Positions 38,718 through 46,451 of a stretch of 64,000 bases of DNA are shown here, piece after piece. The notes beneath the pieces are model-generated. The model saw nothing but the letters and a program-made list of their open reading frames with translations. It had not been told where the DNA came from and did not search any database. A program made the translations under genes and the position numbers. Origin of the DNA: JABWAM01 sp964653025 (lineage in GTDB: Bacteria; Verrucomicrobiota; Verrucomicrobiia; JABWAM01); contig CAZZBZ010000005.1 in assembly GCA_964653025.1 (NCBI GenBank), positions 11,804 to 75,803 on the forward strand, written 5' to 3'. Every line of letters starts with the position of its first letter. Within the stretch, counting starts at the first letter, position 1.

Positions 38718-38978
38718 ATGCGACGCTGTGATGTAACCGGCAAACGCCCCATGACGGGTCATATCGTCAAGCGGCGCGGCTTGCCCAAGAAGAGCGGGGG
38801 CGTGGGAATCAAGACCACCGCCATTAACCCGCGCAAGTTCTACCCCAACCTGCAGAATCGCCGTCTCTACGTGCCGGAGCTGAAGCGTTTCGTCCGTGTG
38901 CGGATCTCGGCGAACGGCCTGCGCACGGCCCGCAAGAACGGCATCTACCAGACCCTCCGTAAGGCGGGTATTCTCTGA
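38718..38978 (+). CDS. rpmB: 50S ribosomal protein L28
   Basis: 86 residues with the L28 start MRRCDVTGKRP and end NGIYQTLRKAGIL. AGGAA lies 7 bp upstream of the ATG. Only one of the zinc-type cysteines is present, so this is a largely zinc-free form. S18 follows 7 bp downstream, a pairing different from the usual rpmB-rpmG. Confidence 0.97.
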   Translation: MRRCDVTGKRPMTGHIVKRRGLPKKSGGVGIKTTAINPRKFYPNLQNRRLYVPELKRFVRVRISANGLRTARKNGIYQTLRKAGIL

Positions 38979-38985
38979 GCCTCCC

Positions 38986-39222
38986 ATGAGCACCCGCAAA
39001 CCCCGTTTCCCGCGCCGCCGCCGCACCCAGCCCGGGGCCTCGCGCCGACGTCCGAACATCAACCTCGAAGATCTGGATTTTCGCAACGTCGAGGTTCTCA
39101 AGAAGTTTGTCACCGAGCACGGGCGCATCCTCAGCCGCCAGTACACGAACCTACCCGCACGCTTCCAGCGGCGCCTCGCGCTGGCCATCAAGCGCGCCCG
39201 CAACGCCCTCCTGATCAAGTAG
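38986..39222 (+). CDS. rpsR: 30S ribosomal protein S18
   Basis: 78 residues from the ATG at 38986. The core LDFRNVEVLKKFVTEHGRIL and KRARNALL are typical of S18. The N-terminus is an unusually Arg/Pro-rich extension. The usual neighbours rpsF and rplI are absent. Confidence 0.96.
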   Translation: MSTRKPRFPRRRRTQPGASRRRPNINLEDLDFRNVEVLKKFVTEHGRILSRQYTNLPARFQRRLALAIKRARNALLIK

Positions 39223-39289
39223 GGGCGGGGCCGTCGGGGGTGGTACGCGGAGTTGACTTCGCTCAGTGAGTTGCGGAGCGTGACGCCCC

Positions 39290-40063
39290 GTGAAGATCAC
39301 TTTCCTCGGAAGCGGGACCTCCCACGGGGTGCCGATGATTGGCTGCGACTGCGCGGTGTGCCGGTCAGCCGATCCGCACAACCGGCGCCTGCGTCCCTCG
39401 ATCCTCGTTGAGAAGGAGGGCTTTGTCCTTGTCGTGGACACCCCCCCCGACTTTCGAGAGCAATGCCTCCGGGCGAACGTCCGCCGCCTTGATGCAATCC
39501 TCTACACCCACGAGCATAATGACCATCTCATCGGTCTCGATGAGTTGCGCCGTTTCTGTGTGATGCATGACTGCCGCCTTCCCGCCTACGGCCCGAAGCG
39601 GGCCATCGCAAGCATCGAGCGGATGTTTCCCTACGCGGTCCATCAGCCCGTGCCCTACAAGGGACTTCCCGAACTCGACCTCCACGAAGTCACGGGGCCG
39701 TTCACGCTCGGACCGTGGCGCATCACCCCGTGGACCCTGCCGCACGGGAATACAGAAACTCTCGGGTTTCGCTTCGATGATGCGGGCGGTCCGCGGTTCG
39801 CTTACTTCACTGACTGTGCCGCAGTCCCCGCGCCAGCGCGGGAGTCCATCCGCGGCATCCCGCTCCTCATCCTCGACGCCCTTCGCCATCGTCCGCACCC
39901 CACCCACCTCACGGTCGAGCAGGCTCTCGATGCGGTCCGCGACGTGCGGCCCGGGCGCACTCTCCTCACACACATCTGCCACGATCTCGACCACGTCGCC
40001 ACGAACGCCGCGCTCCCGACCGGCGTGGCCCTCGCCCACGATGGGCTGGTCATTGAGATCTGA
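39290..40063 (+). CDS. PhnP-like metallo-beta-lactamase-fold phosphodiesterase
   Basis: 257 residues from a GTG. GSGTSHGVP opens the fold; the cysteine trio Cys19, Cys21, Cys24 resembles PhnP's structural zinc site; the catalytic metal motif is HEHNDH (His74, His76, Asp78, His79), with later ligands near PHGN, TDCA and the final His of THICHDLDH. PhnP hydrolyses cyclic phosphodiesters in phosphonate breakdown; homologues without phn genes are common and probably act on other cyclic nucleotides or RNA ends. The next gene starts 10 bp downstream. Confidence 0.88.
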   Translation: MKITFLGSGTSHGVPMIGCDCAVCRSADPHNRRLRPSILVEKEGFVLVVDTPPDFREQCLRANVRRLDAILYTHEHNDHLIGLDELRRFCVMHDCRLPAYGPKRAIASIERMFPYAVHQPVPYKGLPELDLHEVTGPFTLGPWRITPWTLPHGNTETLGFRFDDAGGPRFAYFTDCAAVPAPARESIRGIPLLILDALRHRPHPTHLTVEQALDAVRDVRPGRTLLTHICHDLDHVATNAALPTGVALAHDGLVIEI

Positions 40064-40073
40064 TAAACCGCTC

Positions 40074-41444
40074 ATGAAGATTGAGAAATTCGCACGCAGC
40101 GTCCGCATCGAAGTCTCGGCGGAGCGGGCTTTTGCGTGGCATAACCGCCCCGGAGCCTTCGAGCGGCTCGTGCCCCCATGGCTGCAGGTGGATCGGCTCT
40201 CGGGCCCACCAAAACTCCAGGACGGTACGGAGGTCGTTTTGCGTTTAGGACGCTGGCCGTTTCGCTTCCGCTGGGTGGCGCGGCATCGCGACGTTCGCCC
40301 GCCCGCGCAATTTGTGGACGAGCAGGCGCGCGGTCCGTTCTCCCGCTGGGTTCACACCCACCGGTTCGAGGCAGCGGGGCCCAACGGCTGCGTCCTTACC
40401 GACGAAATTGAGTACCGCCCCCCGTTTGGCCTCGGCGCAGGGTGGGTCCGAAGGGAGTTGGAACGCATCTTCCGCTTTCGCCACCACGTGACCCGCTGCG
40501 ATCTTCGCGCACACGCGGCTGGCCCCGACCGCCCGATGCGGGTGCTCGTCACGGGTTCACGCGGGCTTTTGGGAAGTCACCTGCTCCCCTATCTAACCTC
40601 CGGCGGGCACGAGGTGGTCCGTCTCCTCCATCGCCCGGATCCCACGCTCATGGGTGCACTCGACCTTGAAAACGGGGATTTGGAAGCCTGGGAAGGCTTG
40701 GACGCGGTGATCCATCTTGCTGGAGCGAATCTCGCCGCGCGACGCTGGACGCCCCAGTGGAAGCGCGCGTTGCGTGCAAGTCGAATCGACTTCACCCGGC
40801 GCCTGGTGGAACGCCTCGCCCGTCTGGCCCGCCCGCCGCGCGTCCTTGTCTGCGCCTCGGCGACCGGCTGGTATGGCATGTCCTCGGGGGAAAAGTTCGA
40901 CGAGAAATCCCCCGCAGGGCAGGGCTTTCTCGCCGAACTCACCCGCGATTGGGAGGCCGCTGCAGAGCCGTCAGTCCATCGCGGCATTCGTGTGGTTCAC
41001 CTGCGCTTCGGAATGATCCTTTCCCCGAGGGGAGGGGCGCTGGGGAAGATGCTTCCCCTTTTTCGGGCAGGCCTGGGCGGACCGTTGGGCGATGGCCGTC
41101 AGTGGACGAGTTGGATCGCGATCGACGACGCCCTCGACGTGATCCTTCGTGCTCTCCAGCGCACCACCCTATCGGGACCCGTGAATGCAGTGGCTCCCTT
41201 TCCTGTGAGCAATGCCTCCTTCATGGCGTCCCTCGGCCGAGCGTTGGGGCGCCCTGCGACGCTACGCGTCCCGTCGGGGATCCTGCGCCTTGCATTCGGC
41301 GAAATGGCCGACGACCTGCTCCTCGGCGGGGCGCAGGTCCTGCCCTCGCGACTGATGGAGGACGGTTTTGCATTCCGCTTCCCGATGCTCGACGCCGCAT
41401 TGCGGCACATGTCTGGACACTACCCCCCGGGTGCGATGAAATGA
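40074..41444 (+). CDS. SRPBCC-SDR39U1 fusion (TIGR01777 epimerase family)
   Basis: 456 residues. Residues 1-150 form an SRPBCC/polyketide-cyclase-like ligand-binding domain; residues 154-456 are an extended SDR with the NAD(P) loop TGSRGLLGSHL (160-170) and ATGWYGMSS, characteristic of SDR39U1/TIGR01777. The fusion is known in several phyla and in some eukaryotes is linked to lipid or cell-division functions, but the substrate remains unknown. It is downstream of the PhnP-like gene on the same strand. Confidence 0.9.
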   Translation: MKIEKFARSVRIEVSAERAFAWHNRPGAFERLVPPWLQVDRLSGPPKLQDGTEVVLRLGRWPFRFRWVARHRDVRPPAQFVDEQARGPFSRWVHTHRFEAAGPNGCVLTDEIEYRPPFGLGAGWVRRELERIFRFRHHVTRCDLRAHAAGPDRPMRVLVTGSRGLLGSHLLPYLTSGGHEVVRLLHRPDPTLMGALDLENGDLEAWEGLDAVIHLAGANLAARRWTPQWKRALRASRIDFTRRLVERLARLARPPRVLVCASATGWYGMSSGEKFDEKSPAGQGFLAELTRDWEAAAEPSVHRGIRVVHLRFGMILSPRGGALGKMLPLFRAGLGGPLGDGRQWTSWIAIDDALDVILRALQRTTLSGPVNAVAPFPVSNASFMASLGRALGRPATLRVPSGILRLAFGEMADDLLLGGAQVLPSRLMEDGFAFRFPMLDAALRHMSGHYPPGAMK

Positions 41445-41528
41445 AAGTTGTCGAGGGGCGGTCCCCCCTTCTCGAAAGGGGCGAATGGCGGTTGCGCCGG
41501 GGAGGAGCCTCGAGGCTAGACTAAAGGC

Positions 41529-42689
41529 ATGAGGTACCTTCCAGAATGTTTTCTCTCCTGCGAGATCGCGACCCTTGCTCTCTTATTGGCCCTCGCTGTG
41601 CCCTGTCCCGCGCTCGAGTCATCCGTCGCGCGCCACAATCTCGTGGTCGTCGCCCCCGACCGGGATTTTGCGGATGCCGTGGGTCTTGAGGTGGAACGCG
41701 CGGCCGAACGCTTCCACCGCGCCTTCGGGCTCTCCCTCACGGGGCCCGGGACGGGACCGATGATTGTCGTGCAGGTCGGGGTTACGAACGCCGCGGAGAA
41801 TGGCGAAGGCTCCCTCTCGCTCCAGGTCGAGGGAAGCACTCCAAAAATCCGCCTCCGATGGGGTGCCCCTCCTCTTCGCCGCGAAGCGCTTTCGCGCGGG
41901 ACGCTCCACGCCCTCGCCCTGCGCCATGCCCTCGTGGGTGGGGTGCGGCCCCTCTCGGAGGTGCCCGTCTGGGTACTTGACGGCGTGGCGATGCTGGCCA
42001 CCCCCGCGGAGGTGGCGGAGGTGGAATGCGCGCGCGCCGCGCTCCTCGCCCGCCTCGCCCCGCGACTGACGTTTGAGGCCGCGCTCGGGTTGCTGGCCGG
42101 GCGGGCGCTTGGCGAGGACGATCGCCGCGGCCTCGCGGGGGCCCTCTTCATCGACGCGGCCTCAACACCCAAGGCGCGGGCCCGCCTTCTTGCCGCCCTG
42201 CCCTCCTTCGGAGTGGACCCCGGGGCGGTCCTGGCCGACGTGACCGGGCGCGCCGATATCGAAGCGTGGTGGGCTGAATGGTGGCAGGGACAGTCCGCAC
42301 GCCTCCCGCCCCTTCGCCTCGGTTGGAAAACAACGCGGCTATGGATCCTCACACGGAAGAAGGACAGAGAGGCGCCTCTCACCCCCGAGGCGAGCATCGC
42401 GCCCGTCGCCAACCCATGGTTCGGCCCGTGGTTTACTGCCCCCCCCTCGGTGGAGACCTCCTCCCTCGATGGGCTTCGCATCGAGATCGAACGACGGCGA
42501 GGCGAGTCCCTTGGATGGTTCGACGAGATCGGGGGAATGGGCTTCGCTTCGCGCGCCGAGTGGCTGAAGGAAGGTCGTCGGGGAGCTGCCGAGGGCGAAG
42601 AGGTCGTGGCAAGAGGGCCGGCGCGGCAGTGGTTTCGTTCGTTGAACCTTTCTCCCGGGGATGCCTCGCGTGGCCGAGACAGAGATTAA
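41529..42689 (+). CDS. Secreted protein, possibly a degenerate peptidase-MA-like gluzincin
   Basis: 386 residues. The signal peptide (about 1-29) ends with a Cys (VPCPALE), so processing by signal peptidase I is most likely. The central region, LALRHALVGG (129-138) followed by PVWVLDGVAML (146-156), resembles the HExxH ... PxWxxEGxA layout of peptidase-MA-like proteins. However, only the last His (His133) of the zinc motif remains and the Glu is Asp151. If related, it is catalytically dead. I do not recognise the C-terminal half (250-386). It lies upstream of the tRNA-Val gene. Confidence 0.72.
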   Translation: MRYLPECFLSCEIATLALLLALAVPCPALESSVARHNLVVVAPDRDFADAVGLEVERAAERFHRAFGLSLTGPGTGPMIVVQVGVTNAAENGEGSLSLQVEGSTPKIRLRWGAPPLRREALSRGTLHALALRHALVGGVRPLSEVPVWVLDGVAMLATPAEVAEVECARAALLARLAPRLTFEAALGLLAGRALGEDDRRGLAGALFIDAASTPKARARLLAALPSFGVDPGAVLADVTGRADIEAWWAEWWQGQSARLPPLRLGWKTTRLWILTRKKDREAPLTPEASIAPVANPWFGPWFTAPPSVETSSLDGLRIEIERRRGESLGWFDEIGGMGFASRAEWLKEGRRGAAEGEEVVARGPARQWFRSLNLSPGDASRGRDRD

Positions 42690-42696
42690 ATTGTCT

Positions 42697-42726
42697 TTTA
42701 CTTTGGGTGGGGCCTTATTATATAAG
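42697..42726 (+). promoter_or_regulatory. Putative promoter of tRNA-Val
   Basis: TTTACT (42697-42702) and TATAAG (42721-42726) are 18 bp apart, and the tRNA begins 10 bp after the -10 box. This AT-rich patch (TTATTATATAAG) stands out in the GC-rich background. An alternative -35 is TTGTCT at 42691. Confidence 0.45.
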
Positions 42727-42735
42727 CAAACACTT

Positions 42736-42810
42736 GCGCGCTTAGCTCAGGGGTAGAGCGCCTGCTTCACACGCAGGAGGTCGCAGGTTCGAAACCTGCA
42801 GCGCGCACCA
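42736..42810 (+). tRNA. tRNA-Val (CAC)
   Basis: A complete 75-nt cloverleaf with encoded CCA. The acceptor stem GCGCGCT pairs with AGCGCGC; D-arm GCTC...GAGC; anticodon stem CCTGC/GCAGG around the loop TTCACAC with anticodon CAC at 42768-42770; T-arm GCAGG-TTCGAAA-CCTGC. The LysR gene begins 16 bp later, so the two may share a transcript. Confidence 0.97.
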
Positions 42811-42826
42811 CTCTTTCCAACCGACC

Positions 42827-43717
42827 ATGAACCTCACCACGCTGAAAATATTCCGAGACCTTGTCGAGACCCGCAGCTTCTCGAAGGCGGCCACTCTTAA
42901 CTCGGTAACACAATCGGCGGTCAGCCAGCAGGTGGCAAACCTCGAGAGGAAGCTCAAGTGCCTCCTTGTCGAGCGGGGACACCGCGACTTCGGGCTCACC
43001 CCTGAAGGGCGACGCTTCTACGAGGGCTGTAAGACACTCACCGGCCAGTTTGAACGAATGATGGCGCAGCTTCAGGAAATGAGCCAGCGGGTGAGCGGGG
43101 CGGTGCGCATCTCCACCGTTTATAGCATCGGCCTCCACGAGCTTCCCCCATACATCAAACAGTACCTCCGCCAGTATCCGTTGGTGAATGTCCACGTCGA
43201 ATACCGTCGCGCGCCACAGGTTTACGAGGACGTCCTAGATAGCGTGGCCGACCTGGGCCTCGTCGCCTTTCCCGAAAAGCGCGCTCACCTCGAGGTGCGT
43301 CCCTTCCGCCGCGACCGCCTCGTGGTGATCTGCCATCCCGACCACCCTCTCGGGGCCTCCGCCTCGATCCCGATCCGTCGCATTATCGGGCACAAGTTCG
43401 TCGGCTTCGACCCCGACATCCCCACGCGCAAGGCTCTCGACTCCATCTTTCGCCGCCACCGCATCAAGGTGGAACAGGTCATGGACTTTGACAACGTGGA
43501 GACCCTCAAGCGCGCCGTGGAGATCAACATGGGCATCTCCCTGGTGCCTCTCTCAACCGTGACACAAGAGGTGAAAAACCACTCGCTCCGCCTCGTGGAG
43601 TTCACCGATGAACAGATCTTTCGCCCGCTCGGGCTCATCTCGCGACGGGGGCGCGTTCTCTCCCCCGCGATCAAGGCATTCCTGCGAGTTCTCGAGGAGG
43701 AACCGCGCCTTTCCTGA
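42827..43717 (+). CDS. LysR-family transcriptional regulator
   Basis: 296 residues. The N-terminal winged helix-turn-helix (about 1-60; RSFSKAATLNSVTQSAVSQQVANLE) is intact, and the C-terminal periplasmic-binding-like effector domain (about 90-290) is of the CysB/CbbR-like type. The target is unknown: it is not divergent from its neighbours, converging instead with the TolC gene 7 bp downstream. The exporter operon may be one target, but nothing in the sequence proves it. Confidence 0.93.
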   Translation: MNLTTLKIFRDLVETRSFSKAATLNSVTQSAVSQQVANLERKLKCLLVERGHRDFGLTPEGRRFYEGCKTLTGQFERMMAQLQEMSQRVSGAVRISTVYSIGLHELPPYIKQYLRQYPLVNVHVEYRRAPQVYEDVLDSVADLGLVAFPEKRAHLEVRPFRRDRLVVICHPDHPLGASASIPIRRIIGHKFVGFDPDIPTRKALDSIFRRHRIKVEQVMDFDNVETLKRAVEINMGISLVPLSTVTQEVKNHSLRLVEFTDEQIFRPLGLISRRGRVLSPAIKAFLRVLEEEPRLS

Positions 43718-43724
43718 GAGTGCC

Positions 43725-45221
43725 TCAGCGGTCGCCCGCACCACCACGAACGAGTTCGATATTGTTTTCTCGGAGGGTGCGTCCCACCGATAGGTGGAGC
43801 TTGGCCAGTGCGATGCTGTAGTCCGCCAGCGCACGGATCTCGCGGGAACGCACCTCGGCCAGCTTGTTCTGCAGTTCGAGGACCACGAAGCTGGTGCTCG
43901 TGCCAGCGCGCAGTTTTGAGGTCTCCGCCGCCAACGCATCCTCCGCAGCCCGACGGGCCACTCGCGTGACTTTGATGCGCTTGTGGCTGGCGTCCACCGC
44001 ATCGAGCGCGTTACTCACATCCACGACCACTGTCTGCTCCGCTCGCTTGAGTTGGAGAATAGCCTGTTGCTTGCGCAGGCGAGAGGATTCCAGGTGCCCT
44101 TGGGCCGCCTGGTCCGGCAGCGGGATGCGGACGGCCATCCCTACGGCCCACCGGTCGTTCTTGGTGTCCACGGACTTGGTGAAGTCCTGGTTCACCCCAT
44201 TGAAACCGGCGGTGCCCTTAAGGTCTACCTGCGGCCAGCGCTGCTGCTGGTCGTACACAAGCTGGATGTTTTGCCGTTCCACCACGAGCTTCGCCGCACG
44301 ATAGTCGGGGCGCAGTTCGAGGGCGTCCACAAGGAGTTCATCGCGGGATCTGACCGGCGGCGGGATGTCCCCGGGTAGGTCAGAGGGAGCCAGCGGGCGG
44401 TCCTGGATCTCCGAGAGGTTGGGCGAAATCAGAGCGCGGAGGGCTGTCATGCGCAGATTCACATCCTGGTTGGCGAGAATCACGTTTTCCTCCCGACTGG
44501 CCACCCCCGATTCCGCTTGCGTGATCTCCAGCGGCGCCATCACGCCAATCAGGACGCGCTTGCGGTTGTCCTCGAGCAGCTTGGCCGCCAGTTCCAGGGC
44601 CTGAAACTGGACGGTGCGGTTCTGGATCGCAAAGACAAGGTTGTGGTAGGCGTCGTGGACGCGGGTGATCACATCCATCACGCGACCGGAAAAATCCTCG
44701 TCGGAGATATTCTTCGCGACCCGCGCAATACGGATGGGGGCCATCTGGCTGGCGGTGCCAAAGCCGCGGAGCAAAGGCTGGGCCACGTCAAGGCCCCAGT
44801 AGGTAGTGTACTGCTCTTGGAACGAGTTGAATGTATTCTGAGAGTCCGAACTTCGGAGGCCGAGGTTATAGCGGGTGCCGGTCGGGAATTTTCCCTCAAG
44901 ACCGGTGGAAAAGTCCGTCGTTCGGGTTTTTGTCGAAGTGAGCCCGCCGGCGGCCACGGAAGATTGGGCGTCGAGCGGCGTGCTGTTCTCCCCGTAGTTC
45001 GGGCTGAAAACAACCGCCGGGTCGAAGTCCCCGCGGGCGATCCTTACGGCTTCCTCGTCGATGAGCGGGTTGAGGCGCTGGATGGAAATCTCGAGGTTGC
45101 CGTCGAGGGCCCGTCTCACACAATCCTGGAGAGAGAGGGAAAGTGGTTCTCCCGCGGCAACTCCTGGGCAACCCCATAGGAGGAGCACGATACCGAGTGC
45201 AGCAAGGAGAGGAAGGCGCAT
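43725..45221 (-). CDS. TolC-family outer-membrane efflux protein
   Basis: 498 residues from the ATG at 45221. Signal peptide (1-24), then the two tandem OEP repeats of long helices, visible as heptad-rich Leu/Ala/Arg stretches around 180-260 and 370-470 (for example SSRLRKQQAILQLKRAEQTVVVDVSNALDAV). The N-terminal part is closer to the LapE/AggA-like branch than to E. coli TolC. It is encoded downstream of HlyD- and ABC-type genes on the same strand, as in type I export systems. Confidence 0.9.
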   Translation of the reverse strand: MRLPLLAALGIVLLLWGCPGVAAGEPLSLSLQDCVRRALDGNLEISIQRLNPLIDEEAVRIARGDFDPAVVFSPNYGENSTPLDAQSSVAAGGLTSTKTRTTDFSTGLEGKFPTGTRYNLGLRSSDSQNTFNSFQEQYTTYWGLDVAQPLLRGFGTASQMAPIRIARVAKNISDEDFSGRVMDVITRVHDAYHNLVFAIQNRTVQFQALELAAKLLEDNRKRVLIGVMAPLEITQAESGVASREENVILANQDVNLRMTALRALISPNLSEIQDRPLAPSDLPGDIPPPVRSRDELLVDALELRPDYRAAKLVVERQNIQLVYDQQQRWPQVDLKGTAGFNGVNQDFTKSVDTKNDRWAVGMAVRIPLPDQAAQGHLESSRLRKQQAILQLKRAEQTVVVDVSNALDAVDASHKRIKVTRVARRAAEDALAAETSKLRAGTSTSFVVLELQNKLAEVRSREIRALADYSIALAKLHLSVGRTLRENNIELVRGGAGDR

Positions 45222-45343
45222 GGAAAAATCAGGACGGCGAGGACGGAGACAAACCCGGGTCTTCGGCGCAAACGCCGTAGCCGCAAAGACTTGCACCGCA
45301 TTCGCATCGCGATTAGTCAGATTGACCGAAGCCTCCCGTCGTG

Positions 45344-46447
45344 TCAACGAAGGGCTTCACTCCGCAGATCCTCAGGCAACAGGAGCTTCCAGACCGGTAC
45401 TCGTCGCAGGATGATGGAGGCCTCCACCGTCGAGCCGAGCACCAGGCGTGCCGGGGTCTCCTTCACATGGGCCACCACCAGGTAGGAGCCCTCCTTCATG
45501 GGTTCTCCCGGTTGGCGAGGGTAGGCTTCCATGGCCACCTCCGTGACAGTTCCATGGATGTAGCCGAAGCGCATAAACTCGAAGACGTTCGAGCGCATCC
45601 GCACATGCTGGCCGATGCGGATGCGGTGAACCTGATTCTCGCCAACAAAAATCTTCACCCGTTTCGGCTCGCCCCCCGAGACATGGGCGAGGTCATCCCC
45701 GCGGTTCACGCGCTCCCCCGGACGGCGCTTGATCACAAGGGTGACCATCCCATCGATGGGGGCGCGGATCTGGCGGCGTTCGATCTGTTCCTGGCAAACC
45801 CTCAGGTCTACGGTCAGGCGGTCGAGGCGAGCGCCCGCGGCGTTGAGATCCGCGAGGGCCTCCTTCTTCGCCGTCTCCTCGAGTCCGCGGTCGAGCATGG
45901 CCACGTTCTCCTTCGCCTTCGAGAGTTCGGCCTGGGCCATATCGTGGGCCAGCTTGCGGGTGTCGTACTCGCTTTGGCTGGTCAGCTTCTCTTCGAGGAG
46001 CTGGGTGTAACGGCGAAGTTCGGTCTCGGCATGGAGTGTCTGCTGTTGGGCCTGGGCCAACTCACTCCGCGAATGCCAGAACTCCTTCTGCAGGGGCATC
46101 TTGTTCACTTTTTCGAGTTGGACCTTCTTCAGATCGAGAGCCGCCTGGGATTCCTTGATCTCCGCTTCGATCTGGGTCCTCCAGTTCTCCTGCTGCTGGG
46201 TGTCGAGAAGGAGGATGGCATCTTCCTTTTTCACGCGTGTGCCCTCGTAGGCTTTCACCTCCTGGAGAATCCCGTCCTCTGGCGCATAGAGATAGCGCTC
46301 CTCCTCCGACACAATAATTCCGTTCGCAGAAACTCTTTCATCCACGGGCACGACGCCAATGAGCACGATAAGGATAATCCCGAAGCCGAGGACGGCCGAG
46401 ATGATCCAAATACGGATCAGCCGCAGGTTTTTCTGGAGCTTCTCCAC
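45344..46447 (-). CDS. HlyD-family membrane-fusion protein
   Basis: 367 residues from a GTG at 46447, 4 bp after the ABC gene's stop; reading further back would overlap the ABC gene. One membrane helix (about 14-35), a lipoyl/biotinyl-like half motif (RYLYAPEDGILQEV), a coiled-coil hairpin (about 95-200), the second half motif (RQIRAPIDGMVTLV) and a beta-barrel domain. It bridges the ABC transporter to TolC in the periplasm. Confidence 0.9.
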   Translation of the reverse strand: MEKLQKNLRLIRIWIISAVLGFGIILIVLIGVVPVDERVSANGIIVSEEERYLYAPEDGILQEVKAYEGTRVKKEDAILLLDTQQQENWRTQIEAEIKESQAALDLKKVQLEKVNKMPLQKEFWHSRSELAQAQQQTLHAETELRRYTQLLEEKLTSQSEYDTRKLAHDMAQAELSKAKENVAMLDRGLEETAKKEALADLNAAGARLDRLTVDLRVCQEQIERRQIRAPIDGMVTLVIKRRPGERVNRGDDLAHVSGGEPKRVKIFVGENQVHRIRIGQHVRMRSNVFEFMRFGYIHGTVTEVAMEAYPRQPGEPMKEGSYLVVAHVKETPARLVLGSTVEASIILRRVPVWKLLLPEDLRSEALR

Positions 46448-46451
46448 ACTC

